A stretch of DNA of 52,487 nucleotides from Myxosarcina sp. GA_180221_E-2-1-MAG-40_15 (GTDB lineage: Bacteria > Cyanobacteriota > Cyanobacteriia > Cyanobacteriales > Xenococcaceae), in contig JAIMKV010000028.1 of assembly GCA_020692205.1 (NCBI GenBank), positions 1 through 52,487 of the forward strand. The letters run 5' to 3'. Positions 18,527 through 27,033 of this stretch are shown in pieces; position 1 is the first letter of the stretch, and each line of letters opens with the position of its first letter. The position numbers were made by a program, and so were the translations under genes. Under the pieces are notes generated by a model, which saw only the letters and a program-made list of their open reading frames with translations, had not been told where the DNA came from and did no database searches.

Positions 18527-18910
18527 ATGTATCATAATCTTAATTCTGCCAATTCCCAGCTAGACAGGGTGATGAGCGACGACCAGTTTAATCAAATAGT
18601 TGAAGCGATTATCTCGGGAAAATATTCTTGGGCGTGTCTATTGATTCTGCGCTTTTCAGGATACAATCCGCTACACTATATTCCCTATCGAACCTACAAT
18701 CGCTTGATGAAAGTCAATCAAGAGCCAAAACCTCAGTTAGTCAGCCAGTCGCGATCGCTTCAATCAACTCACCAATCTCCAACCAAGTTTCACGATTTAT
18801 GTTGTTTGGAAGAAGTTGATCGCCAGTCTCAGAAGATTAAAGGTGGTCAGAGGATATTTTCGCTTCAGGCAATGTCTAATGTGATCTGGCATAAATTTAG
18901 CAACAACTAA
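18527..18910 (+). CDS. HetP-family protein
   Basis: A 127-residue protein whose residues about 16-65 match the HetP domain: FNQIVEAIISGKYSWACLLI, then LRFSGYNPLHYIPYRTYNRL. In Nostoc/Anabaena, HetP family proteins act in commitment to heterocyst development, and hetP lies next to hetC. Here it lies between an HlyD adaptor and a HetC-like exporter, so the hetC-hetP association is kept but in a different order. The C-terminal half is unconserved and polar, with no membrane segment. The function here is unknown; a regulatory role over the secretion genes is inference. Confidence 0.82.
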   Translation: MYHNLNSANSQLDRVMSDDQFNQIVEAIISGKYSWACLLILRFSGYNPLHYIPYRTYNRLMKVNQEPKPQLVSQSRSLQSTHQSPTKFHDLCCLEEVDRQSQKIKGGQRIFSLQAMSNVIWHKFSNN

Positions 18911-18960
18911 ATAAAAGATAAGACGTTGGTGATTTGAGCTATGACTTTTCTTAGCTTTTA

Positions 18961-19055
18961 GCTGCGCAAAGCTCGGCTTTGCCAGTCGTCGAAGACGACG
19001 ATCTGCCCTAAAGGACTCGCTTCGCATCGCGCGTACGCGCTGCGCTTTTAGCTCT
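18961..19055. repeat. Dispersed palindromic repeat cluster
   Basis: A run of nested palindromes: AAAGCTCGGCTTT, GTCGTCGAAGACGAC, CCTAAAGGACTCGCTTCGC and GCGCGTACGCGC, ending in a T-run. This style of GC-rich interspersed repeat is common in cyanobacterial gaps. The AGTCCTTTAGGG word recurs in the repeat cluster at 24.6 kb. It could attenuate transcription between the HetP-like gene and the exporter gene. Confidence 0.65.
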
Positions 19056-19095
19056 TAGCTTTTTTAAGTCAACGTTTTTTACGGAGTAAGAGCAA

Positions 19096-22000
19096 GTGGA
19101 TATTACAGCAATAAAATCCCCGCCTTCTGAGGGGGGTTCAGAAAATCGGCTCACAGTTTTATCGTGGCTATTGAAGCAGGGTCAATTTGACCCAAACAAA
19201 ACCGAGTTAATTAAACATCTGAGTCAACAATTTGAAATTATTGATTTTCAATTGGGCGACAATTTGATGGTTCACTCAGGTTCTTCAACTTATTTAAACC
19301 AACCAAAACCAGGCTCGCAATATTTCTTTCTTATCTGTGAAGGGCGATCGCGATTGTTGGGCTTTGATGCCGATAAACAAAGAGAAGTTTCCACTAATCT
19401 CATGGCAGAAGGGGCAACCTTTGGTGGCGAATCTCTCTGGTGTCAGATTTTCCTGCCTTACAGGGTAGTAGCTGCTAGTCAAGTTAAAGTTGCCAGAATT
19501 TCTTTAGCCAAGCTAGCTGTTTATCGCCAAAAACTGCCAGAACTTGACACGAAATGGCGGCATATGGCTCAGCAACAGCAAAAACTCATCTTTTTAAAGA
19601 CGCTGACGCAATTACGCTCTCTATCTAGCCATCAAATTAAAAAATTGCTGCCTTATCTAGTAGCAACCAAGATTAAGGCTGGAGAATCTTTGAAATCAAA
19701 AGGGCAGACGGCTCGCTTTTGGTTACGGCATGGTCAAATTAAAGACCAGACGCTCAAAATAGGAGATTCGTGGGGATATTTAGAGTCGGCAAATCATCAT
19801 TGGATAGCTCAAAGCGATCTGCTAGTCTACCAATTGCCTCAAAAAAATTGGCAAATTTTCTCAGAACTTGCTCCTGAACTGGTAACTGCTTGGTCGAAAA
19901 ACCCTGAAGCTCAATTCAGCCAAACACCATTAGCTAAAACCAAAACTACTTCTAGCGTCAACGCTCTAGTTAATCTCAAAACTCCTAACTTAAGTATTAC
20001 CCATGTAGCTAGACCCGCTCCAGAGACTTCCTCTCAGCCTCCAGGCAGAGACGATGAGGTTCAAGAAATCGATTATCCCAGGCCGATCAAGCGTCGTAGT
20101 CGATGGAAAACCTATCCGTTTATCGAACAGCAAAGTTCCTCTGATTGTGGTGCAGCTTGTCTGGCAATGATTAGCCGATACTGGGGCAAGCGTTTGAGCC
20201 TCAACTTCTTACGGGAGAAAATCGGCATTGGACGTTCTGGGGCATCCCTCAAAAGTCTAGCCACGGCAGCAGAAAGCATCGGTTATCATGCTCGACCTGT
20301 CAGAGCTAGTCTAAGTCGTGTTGCCGAGCAAAACAAGCCTTGGATTGCCCATTGGCAGGGAGATCATTATGTAGTTGTTTACCGGGTCAAAGAAAATAAA
20401 ATTCTGGTTGCTGATCCAGGGAAAGGCAAGTTTGAGCTTTCAGGCTCAGAGTTTGCTAATAATTGGACAGGATACGCTCTGTTATTAGAGCCAACCGAAA
20501 ATTTAGCTGATGCACCAGAAGAAAAACGCTCTTTGAGTCGATTTTTTAAGCTGTTGTTGCCTTATCGTTCCATCGGCATCACGGTAATTATTGCCTCTTT
20601 ATTGATTCAACTTCTGGGTCTGATTTCCCCTTTGTTTACCCAGATAATTCTCGATCAAGTAGTAGCTAACAAAAGCCAGTCAACTTTAAATGTTCTAGTA
20701 ATTGGGCTTTTGATGTTTGGCGCTCTGGGCATTGGCTTGTCTTCGATCCGTAACTATCTACTGAGCTATTTAGCCAACCGTCTGGATCTAACCATGATTG
20801 GTGGGTTTATTAACCACGCTTTGAAGCTGCCGCTCAAGTTTTTTGAATCGCGCCGCGTGGGGGATATTATCACTCGTGTTCAGGAAAATCAAAAAATTCA
20901 ACAGTTTTTAATTCAAAATCTGCTGCTGTCTTGGTTGGATTTCTTGACGGGATTTGTCTATCTGGGGTTGATGCTCTACTATAACTGGCAGCTTACAGCT
21001 TTAATTTTGCTGTTAATTCCGCCAATTGTGCTTTTGACCCTAGCTGCTACTCCTTTACTCAGGAAGGTTTCACGGGATCGGTTTAACGCTACTGCGGATC
21101 AAAATTCTTCCCTGGTGGAAATGATGACTGGAATATCTACAGTCAAATCCGTAGCAGCGGAGCAAGATTTACGCTGGCGTTGGGAAGATCTGTTAACTCG
21201 TGAGCTAAATGTGCGCTTCAAAGGTCAAAAACTAGCGATTAATTTAGGACTGCTTAGCGGACTGATTAATTCAATTGGTGGAGCTTTGCTCCTGTGGTAC
21301 GGTGCAACCCTCGTGATCCAGGATCAATTGACTATTGGTCAGTATGTCGCTTTTAACATGATGAAGGACTATATCATTAGCCCCGTGATGGTTTTGGTGG
21401 AAATGTGGGATGAATTACAAGAAGTATTAATTTCTGTCGAACGTCTCAACGATGTCTTTGAAACTAAATCGGAAGAATCTCAGCGAGACTCGAAAATAAT
21501 TTTACCCAAGCTACAGGGAAATATATTATTGGATAATGTGACTTTTCGCTATGAAAATGAAGAAGAAGCCAACATTCTGCAAAATATTTCCTTGGAGGTG
21601 AAAGCAGGGCAGACTTTAGCGATTGTGGGGCGCAGCGGTTCGGGAAAAAGCACCTTAGTCAAGCTTATTCAAGGTTTGTACCATCCTCTTAGCGGTCAAG
21701 TTTCCATCGATGGACATAACCTGAAGCACGTTTCTCTTCAATCTTTGCGATCGCAAATGGGAGTTGTGCCACAAGACTGTTTTTTATTTTCAGGAACGAT
21801 CCTGGAAAATATTACTTTATATCGGGCTGAATTTTCTTTAGAACAAGCGATCGCTAGTGCTAAACTAGCAGAGGCTCATGCTTTTATCCAGGCTCTACCT
21901 TTGGGATATAACACTAAGGTGGGCGAACGGGGTGATAGTCTTTCTGGTGGGCAACGACAGCGAATTGCGATCGCTCGTGCTTTTTTGGGCGATCCACCAA

Positions 22001-22248
22001 TCTTGATTTTAGACGAAGCAACTAGTTCCCTCGATACGGAGTCGGAACAGCGTTTCCAGGACAATCTAACTCGTCTGTCCCGGCAGCGTACTACCTTGAT
22101 TATTGCCCATCGTCTTTCGACGGTGCGTAACGCAGACTGCATTATCGTCTTGGATCGAGGTTTGATCGTTGAGCAGGGAACTCACACTGAATTAATCGCC
22201 GAAAAGGGACTTTACTATCAGTTAGCAAAACAGCAATTGAGTCTCTAA
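19096..22248 (+). CDS. Peptidase-domain ABC exporter (HetC-like PCAT) with CNB-like N-terminus
   Basis: A 1050-residue exporter that should cut double-glycine leaders and export the mature peptide. Residues about 40-290 contain two cyclic-nucleotide-binding-like units (the first has FGGESL...YRVVA in the phosphate-cassette position). The C39 peptidase domain is at about 340-455 with the oxyanion Gln, catalytic Cys in SSDCGAACLAM (about 349), His in GDHYVVVY and Asp in ADPGKG. Six membrane segments follow (about 485-760). The nucleotide-binding domain has GRSGSGKST (about 843), LSGGQRQR, ILILDEATSSLD and AHRLSTV. The architecture and HetP neighbour match HetC. The GTG start at 19096 is supported by ACGGAG 8 nt upstream. 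All catalytic residues seem intact. Confidence 0.92.
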   Translation: MDITAIKSPPSEGGSENRLTVLSWLLKQGQFDPNKTELIKHLSQQFEIIDFQLGDNLMVHSGSSTYLNQPKPGSQYFFLICEGRSRLLGFDADKQREVSTNLMAEGATFGGESLWCQIFLPYRVVAASQVKVARISLAKLAVYRQKLPELDTKWRHMAQQQQKLIFLKTLTQLRSLSSHQIKKLLPYLVATKIKAGESLKSKGQTARFWLRHGQIKDQTLKIGDSWGYLESANHHWIAQSDLLVYQLPQKNWQIFSELAPELVTAWSKNPEAQFSQTPLAKTKTTSSVNALVNLKTPNLSITHVARPAPETSSQPPGRDDEVQEIDYPRPIKRRSRWKTYPFIEQQSSSDCGAACLAMISRYWGKRLSLNFLREKIGIGRSGASLKSLATAAESIGYHARPVRASLSRVAEQNKPWIAHWQGDHYVVVYRVKENKILVADPGKGKFELSGSEFANNWTGYALLLEPTENLADAPEEKRSLSRFFKLLLPYRSIGITVIIASLLIQLLGLISPLFTQIILDQVVANKSQSTLNVLVIGLLMFGALGIGLSSIRNYLLSYLANRLDLTMIGGFINHALKLPLKFFESRRVGDIITRVQENQKIQQFLIQNLLLSWLDFLTGFVYLGLMLYYNWQLTALILLLIPPIVLLTLAATPLLRKVSRDRFNATADQNSSLVEMMTGISTVKSVAAEQDLRWRWEDLLTRELNVRFKGQKLAINLGLLSGLINSIGGALLLWYGATLVIQDQLTIGQYVAFNMMKDYIISPVMVLVEMWDELQEVLISVERLNDVFETKSEESQRDSKIILPKLQGNILLDNVTFRYENEEEANILQNISLEVKAGQTLAIVGRSGSGKSTLVKLIQGLYHPLSGQVSIDGHNLKHVSLQSLRSQMGVVPQDCFLFSGTILENITLYRAEFSLEQAIASAKLAEAHAFIQALPLGYNTKVGERGDSLSGGQRQRIAIARAFLGDPPILILDEATSSLDTESEQRFQDNLTRLSRQRTTLIIAHRLSTVRNADCIIVLDRGLIVEQGTHTELIAEKGLYYQLAKQQLSL

Positions 22249-22251
22249 AAG

Positions 22252-23049
22252 TTAAGATGACACGCGATCGCTATGTATCATGTAGTTTAGTTCACTATCT
22301 AGCCACTGTTTAAAAATGCGATTGATAATCTCTTGACGTATTTTAGGAGTTAATTGAGCGGGAATAAATTCCTCAATCTTAAACAAATGATATCCTAGCT
22401 CTGATTTGAGCGGGCCAATTATTTCGCCGACGGCAACTGGAGTTTTAAATATGGCGGCAGCTATGTCTGGGGGATAATCCCAGCGATGTACTTTTCCCTC
22501 ATACCCACACACATAGCGGCGTTGTTCATTGATGTCGTAAAGGTGAGCCGCTTGATAAAAACTAATCTCTTCTTCTTCGATTTGGTAAAAAAGTTCTTGA
22601 GCCAGTTTTTCATAAGGGACTACCAGCTGATAAAGCACACATCGGTCAAAATTTAGGCGATTTTGGGCAAAATAAGCCTCTACTTGGGAATCAAACAGGC
22701 TTTTAGCCAGTTTATCCGCCATAAGATGTTTATTGATGGCAATTTCCCATTGATCAGGGTCAAGCAGATTGTCTGCCAACCAAGCCATAGTATCAGCTGC
22801 TTTTTCTAAACGCAGCGAACAGCGAATTTGGTTGGCTTCAGTCTCAATTTCCGCTTCGGTAACGGTAATGTTTCTGGAAGAGGCAGCTTCGGCAATAATC
22901 TTTTGATAGAGAAGTTCGCAACATATTTGCTTGAGCTTTAGCTCTTGTTTGAGATGTTCTTCAATTTCAGCCGTTTCAATTTCAATACTCTTGAATTTGA
23001 CCATTTTACGCTTACCAAGACATTCATTTACAATATTGGAGTTTTTCAT
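22252..23049 (-). CDS. Parvulin-type peptidyl-prolyl isomerase (SurA/PpiC-like)
   Basis: A 265-residue protein with an N-terminal helical chaperone-like part (residues about 20-130, AEIEEHLKQELKLKQICCEL) and a PpiC/rotamase-like part (about 132-232, FDRCVLYQLVVPYEKLAQ ... VGEIIGPLKSELGYHLFKIEEF). No signal peptide is visible, so a periplasmic site is doubtful unless it is co-secreted. An internal start at 23004 (MVKFKSIEI) is possible and gives the more typical N-terminus. Such SurA-like proteins recur next to HlyD and C39-ABC genes in cyanobacterial peptide-export clusters. It is convergent with the exporter, 3 bp apart. A substrate-folding role is inference. Confidence 0.78.
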   Translation of the reverse strand: MKNSNIVNECLGKRKMVKFKSIEIETAEIEEHLKQELKLKQICCELLYQKIIAEAASSRNITVTEAEIETEANQIRCSLRLEKAADTMAWLADNLLDPDQWEIAINKHLMADKLAKSLFDSQVEAYFAQNRLNFDRCVLYQLVVPYEKLAQELFYQIEEEEISFYQAAHLYDINEQRRYVCGYEGKVHRWDYPPDIAAAIFKTPVAVGEIIGPLKSELGYHLFKIEEFIPAQLTPKIRQEIINRIFKQWLDSELNYMIHSDRVSS

Positions 23050-23330
23050 AGTAGAACTGTTTAATTGAGAAATTGGTCGTAAAGATATGTTTAATAGATT
23101 TATTAAGAATCTATTAACCTTGCTGATATAGCCTATGCTATCTACCGCTTTCTGTATTTAATGCTCTATATAAACATAATTATTGGTTCAAGCAAAATAT
23201 AAATGCCAAATTGGCAACATCTAAAAATTTGTTCGGGTTATCTTATGTACATAGAAACGAAACATAGTTTTAACTAGTTTTAACTAATTAGTTTCTTACC
23301 AAAAACTAAACAAACACGAGGTAAAACATT

Positions 23331-23576
23331 ATGATTATTTCTGATCTTCAGTACATCGAATCAGTTGACACTTCCGAAATCCAAGGTGGTAGCGGTTACT
23401 ATAAAAAACCTGACTATAAAAAAGGTGGCAAGGCTCAGGCAGATGCTTATGCTGACGCTAGTGCTTATGGAAAATATACTTACGCTTACACTAATACCTA
23501 CGCAGTAGCAGATGCAGGTAAATATAGCGGTGCCAGCTCTAGCTCTAGTGCTTATGCTAGTAATAAGTGGTATTAA
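23331..23576 (+). CDS. Double-glycine leader peptide precursor 1 (Ala/Tyr/Ser-rich)
   Basis: An 81-residue precursor. Residues 1-20 (MIISDLQYIE... to Gly19-Gly20) form an acidic double-glycine leader, the substrate signature of C39 peptidases, here with an exporter 1.1 kb upstream. The 61-residue core has no cysteine, so it is not a lanthipeptide or disulfide bacteriocin. It is made of Ala/Tyr/Ser with Lys and Gly, in alternating patterns such as AQADAYADASAYGKYTYAY, ending in a Ser run and KWY. A strong Shine-Dalgarno (GAGGT, from 23318) precedes the ATG by 8 nt. The core resembles fibrous low-complexity proteins. The leader call is strong; the role of the product is unknown. Confidence 0.82.
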   Translation: MIISDLQYIESVDTSEIQGGSGYYKKPDYKKGGKAQADAYADASAYGKYTYAYTNTYAVADAGKYSGASSSSSAYASNKWY

Positions 23577-23969
23577 ATAGATACCAAACTAGGCTAATAA
23601 TTAAACGGGAATGTTCACGGCTTAATCATAATTTAGCTAAAAAAGCTAAGCGTATTTAGCAGATTTTTACTAAGTATCGCGATGATTATCAGAACATTCC
23701 CTAAACTCTTACTACAGAAAATAAAAATCGATTTTTTTAATGGAAGTAAAAGAGTTGTTGCTGTTAGCCACCGTATCTAAAATTAATCAAAATATTTTGG
23801 TGTTGTTGAGTGGGAATTAGGCTTATTTAAGCTAAGCCGATTTTCGGACTTATTGTGGTGTGACGAGTCATATTATAGTAAGTTCATGCCATTCGGCAAC
23901 GCCCATTTGTTGATTTTGGATTGATGACAATTTGAAGCAATCACAAGTTTTTCATGAGGCTATTTAGCT
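23577..23969. other. Intergenic region between the two leader-peptide genes
   Basis: About 390 bp. No further double-glycine precursor is seen; the longest forward ORF (starting near 23681) codes for about 32 residues without a leader. AT-rich sequence before 23970 is probably the promoter and leader of the second precursor gene. Confidence 0.4.
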
Positions 23970-24290
23970 ATGTTTATTCATGATTTAGAATTCATCAACC
24001 CTTTTGATCGAGATTATTCGCCAGATAATTTGGGAATCGGGGGAGGGGCATCAGCTTCGACAAGCGCCAATACCAGTGCCAGTAATGGTGCAGTTTCCGC
24101 CTTGGCATCGGCATCAGCATCAGGCGTTTATAGCCGCGCCCTAGCCAAAACCAGGGTCAAGTTACTCACCAAAAGTTCTCCTTATGGTGGCTATACTGCT
24201 GGTTACGCCACAGGGTATGGAGCAGCATACGGTGCAGAGCGGTACGGCACTTTAGCTGTAGATCGAAGTGTTAGCACTTCAGTACTTTAG
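23970..24290 (+). CDS. Double-glycine leader peptide precursor 2 (Ala/Ser-rich)
   Basis: A 106-residue precursor. Its first nine residues MFIHDLEFI match those of precursor 1 (MIISDLQYI) under the pattern M-[IF]-I-x-D-L-x-[YF]-I. The leader ends at a Gly run (Gly24-Gly26, LGIGGG). The core starts ASASTSANTSASNGAVSALA, then a basic patch (SRALAKTRVKLLTKS), then a Gly/Tyr/Ala segment (GGYTAGYATGYGAAYGAERY). No cysteine is present. It looks like a paralog of precursor 1 with a diverged core, exported by the same peptidase-ABC transporter. The product's function is unknown. Confidence 0.78.
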   Translation: MFIHDLEFINPFDRDYSPDNLGIGGGASASTSANTSASNGAVSALASASASGVYSRALAKTRVKLLTKSSPYGGYTAGYATGYGAAYGAERYGTLAVDRSVSTSVL

Positions 24291-24524
24291 ATAGTACTGT
24301 TCATCAATACTCATTTATTCATTCTGGTATCAGAATGTCAAATCTAATTCAGCACAATTTAATCAAATTTATTTAGGGCTTGCTCAAAATTCCCACTATG
24401 TAGGTAATTTACTCGGATGAAGTCATGATGTTTTGGAGACTTCTCGATCCAGGGGCTTTTTGGCAATTGCCCTGATTTTCTCATATTTGACCAAAATAGA
24501 TCGTAGGGACAAACGGTGAAGCAA

Positions 24525-24690
24525 TGCGCGATGAGCGACACGCGACACGCGACGCGAAGCGCAAAAGTGCGGTCTTGGGGGTTTCCCCCATGAGCAACTT
24601 TTGTAAGAAGCTAGTCCTTTAGGGAAGCTAGTCCTTTAGGGAACTTAGTACCACAAGGGTATAACATCCTTTAAAAAAGCTAGTCCTTTT
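24525..24690. repeat. Dispersed repeat cluster with 17-bp tandem units
   Basis: It contains a hairpin TGGGGGTTTCCCCCA (24575-24589) nested in an outer imperfect stem, then AAGCTAGTCCTTTAGGG twice in tandem (24608-24624, 24625-24641) and a third partial copy at 24677-24689. The unit shares the AGTCCTTTAGGG word with the cluster at 18961-19055 (there in complement). It fills most of the 418-bp gap between the second precursor and the Ser-rich small gene. This is typical cyanobacterial interspersed repeat, not CRISPR: units lack unique spacers. Confidence 0.7.
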
Positions 24691-24708
24691 ATTATTAACC
24701 AATGAACC

Positions 24709-24909
24709 ATGACTAAATATAGATACAGGGTTGAGCGGCAAAAAATTGTCTCACCTGATGGCAAAGCTGTTGCCGAAGCAACCAGCAGCGTTTTCACTTC
24801 TGCCGATAACCAAACTGAGATTGAGCAAAATGTTTCAGTAAACGTGACTCAGAGCAATAGTAGTAGTAGTAGTAGCTCAACATCAAGTTCTAGTATTAGG
24901 GCTAACTAG
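24709..24909 (+). CDS. Ser-rich small protein, unknown
   Basis: A 66-residue protein: a basic start (MTKYRYRVERQKIVSPDG), a middle AVAEATSSVFTSADN, and a C-terminus that is a near-pure serine run (SSSSSSSTSSSS). There is no double-glycine leader, no cysteine and no membrane segment. It follows the two precursor genes on the same strand and shares their low-complexity character, so it may belong to the same locus, but nothing proves that. Similar KYxYRVE...SPDGK proteins seem to occur in other cyanobacteria; I do not know a function. Confidence 0.5.
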   Translation: MTKYRYRVERQKIVSPDGKAVAEATSSVFTSADNQTEIEQNVSVNVTQSNSSSSSSSTSSSSIRAN

Positions 24910-25023
24910 CAGCAATTAGTTCAAGAATTTGATTATCTATCTTCTAGATTCAGCCTCTTAGATTCAACTTCAGCACATGTTTTCTAAGAGGCTAAATTTT
25001 GTAGAGGATTTTAACTTAATTAC

Positions 25024-26745
25024 CTAAGCAAAGTCATTAAAACTATAGACGCGATCGCTATTGCCAAAATAGAATGCTTCGATATTTTCAACTATCAACA
25101 TCGAATCTGCATCTTCAATAGTAAGAGCCTGATTACGAGATGAGCCGAGGCTAATTTTGTAATCGTCTATATTGCCCCACAGCTTGAGAACATCATAATC
25201 TCTACCGCCATCAATCGCTACGATACCTGCAAAACCGCCGATCTCAAAGGTATCATTACCGCGATCGCCAAAAACTGCTGCATTTTTAATCGAGCCAGAC
25301 TGATCCTCGGGAAAATCAACTTCTCTAGTGAATGGATTAAAATCGACTATCGCTGCTTGGAAATAGTCATTACCTTGACCTAATTTAATTTCACTGTCTT
25401 CAACGCCAATATTGCTACCATAGGCAATAATTCGATCGTTACCCTTTCCTGTGTCGATGTTACCGCCTTTAATGCCGACTACGCCGTAGCCAATAATTTG
25501 ATCGTCTCCCTCAGATGTTTCAATTACTCCCGAGGTATTATCAATGCCAATGGCGATCGCTCTTGAGGTGTCGGCGATTGAGTTAGTATCAGTTTGGGAA
25601 TTTGAATCATCAGCAATACTGACTGCATTGGCGCTGGCATCTGCCATAGCAGTAGCATTGTTAACTGCGATACCGATAATCATGTCATTACCTCTGCCGG
25701 TAGCGATCGCGCCAGTATTTACAATTCCGACAGTATCACTTTCGCCAATCGCCATAGATTCAGCATCTGCTGCTGCAATAGCTAGATCACGAGCCACAGA
25801 TTCGGCATTAGCGATCGCCTGAGAATTACTCAAAATTCGAGTATTAGCTACACCAAAAATTAGATCATCGCCTTGTCCCGTATGGATTTGACCAGAGTTA
25901 AAAATTCCGAAGGTACTGGTTTTACTATTAGTTATAGTTGCAGATGTGCTGCTAGAAATAGCTGTCTCAATTTGATTGACAACTTCAAAATCACAATCTG
26001 TAGATCCAGCAGCAATATTGCTGGCTAAGGCAGTAGCTTCCGCCTGACTATCTGCCCAGGTATTAGCTACACCAATGATCATGTCATTACCTTTGCCAGT
26101 TGCGATCTCACCTATATTACCAATTCCAATCGCTAGAATATTTGCAGACGCAATCGACTTACTATTAGCAGTGGCAGAAGACTTATTACCAAAAATTGCT
26201 TCAGCTTGGGAGACAGTTTTGGCGCTAGCAGCCGCCGAAGCATTAGCTACACCGATGAGCGTATCATTACCATTACCAGTGATGATCTTACCTAGATTAT
26301 CAATTCCGATCGCCAGTGCATCGGCTACGGCGATCGCTTCACTCTCAGCCTTGGCAGGCAACTCATTACCCAAAATTACTGCAAGAGCGATCGCTATAGA
26401 TTCACTGACAGCAGAGGCATTAGCTACACCCAAAATAGTGTCATTATCTCTACCAAGAGCAATTTTATCGATAATTTCTGTACCGATAGCAATAGCATTA
26501 GCTTGGCTATTGGCGATCGTCAAAAATACATTCTCACCAACAGATTGAGATTCTATTTGAGAATTATCGGCTAGATCTCCATTATGCCAAAATGAGTTCT
26601 TTCTGCCTTCAAAGCTATATTCTTCAATCTTAATAACCTTGGATAAAGAAATCAATACATCATCAATAACTAGCTTATTTGCTAATGATATATTTTGAAA
26701 AACCTGATTGAGTTTATTTACTTTAGTCAAAATATTTAGCCACAT
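25024..26745 (-). CDS. Ala/Ser-rich repeat protein with RTX-like beta-roll rungs
   Basis: A 573-residue protein with nine rungs of the form I-x-TGxGNDxIIGVAN (for example GNGNDTLIGVANASA, GKGNDMIIGVANTWA), an RTX-like calcium-binding or beta-solenoid pattern. After each of the first five rungs comes an Ala/Ser-rich insert of roughly 35-60 residues (such as ASAVSESIAIALAVI). The C-terminal block (LIVENIEAFYFGNSDRVYSF) is conserved with the repeat protein at 47922-49265. No N-terminal signal peptide is seen; RTX-type proteins are usually exported by type I systems through a C-terminal signal. It lies at the end of the peptide-export locus, on the opposite strand, and shares the A/S-rich composition of the precursors. 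Function is unknown. Confidence 0.75.
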   Translation of the reverse strand: MWLNILTKVNKLNQVFQNISLANKLVIDDVLISLSKVIKIEEYSFEGRKNSFWHNGDLADNSQIESQSVGENVFLTIANSQANAIAIGTEIIDKIALGRDNDTILGVANASAVSESIAIALAVILGNELPAKAESEAIAVADALAIGIDNLGKIITGNGNDTLIGVANASAAASAKTVSQAEAIFGNKSSATANSKSIASANILAIGIGNIGEIATGKGNDMIIGVANTWADSQAEATALASNIAAGSTDCDFEVVNQIETAISSSTSATITNSKTSTFGIFNSGQIHTGQGDDLIFGVANTRILSNSQAIANAESVARDLAIAAADAESMAIGESDTVGIVNTGAIATGRGNDMIIGIAVNNATAMADASANAVSIADDSNSQTDTNSIADTSRAIAIGIDNTSGVIETSEGDDQIIGYGVVGIKGGNIDTGKGNDRIIAYGSNIGVEDSEIKLGQGNDYFQAAIVDFNPFTREVDFPEDQSGSIKNAAVFGDRGNDTFEIGGFAGIVAIDGGRDYDVLKLWGNIDDYKISLGSSRNQALTIEDADSMLIVENIEAFYFGNSDRVYSFNDFA

Positions 26746-27033
26746 ATTTAATCGTTTTACTCAATTAATTATGTAGGCTATTGCAGATTACTTTTATCAA
26801 GATCTGATGAGCAATTAGCTAGATAGATCAATAAACTATTAATTTTTCATGTTGTTTTCATCAAGCAATTAATATTTTTTGATTAAGAAACCCCAATTAA
26901 TCAAATGCTGTGTTAATAAGACTTCTACCAATTCAAATATTTTTAACCATACTTTGTAGATTGGCAAATATGCGCTAACTTGCCAACCCTTAGTTCACTA
27001 AGTAGGGATAGGTTGATTAATTATGATTATGTA

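Noticed and set aside
22252-23049. Periplasmic SurA proper
   Set aside because: No signal peptide and only one short parvulin-like domain; called a SurA/PpiC-like foldase only.
24600-24690. Possible CRISPR-like array
   Set aside because: The 17-bp units are directly abutting with no spacers, and no cas genes are present.
25544-26548. Two forward ORFs of 92 and 157 codons, Ala/Ile/Ser-rich
   Set aside because: They are mirror images of the repeat gene on the minus strand, whose regular repeats keep the opposite frame open. No start signals.
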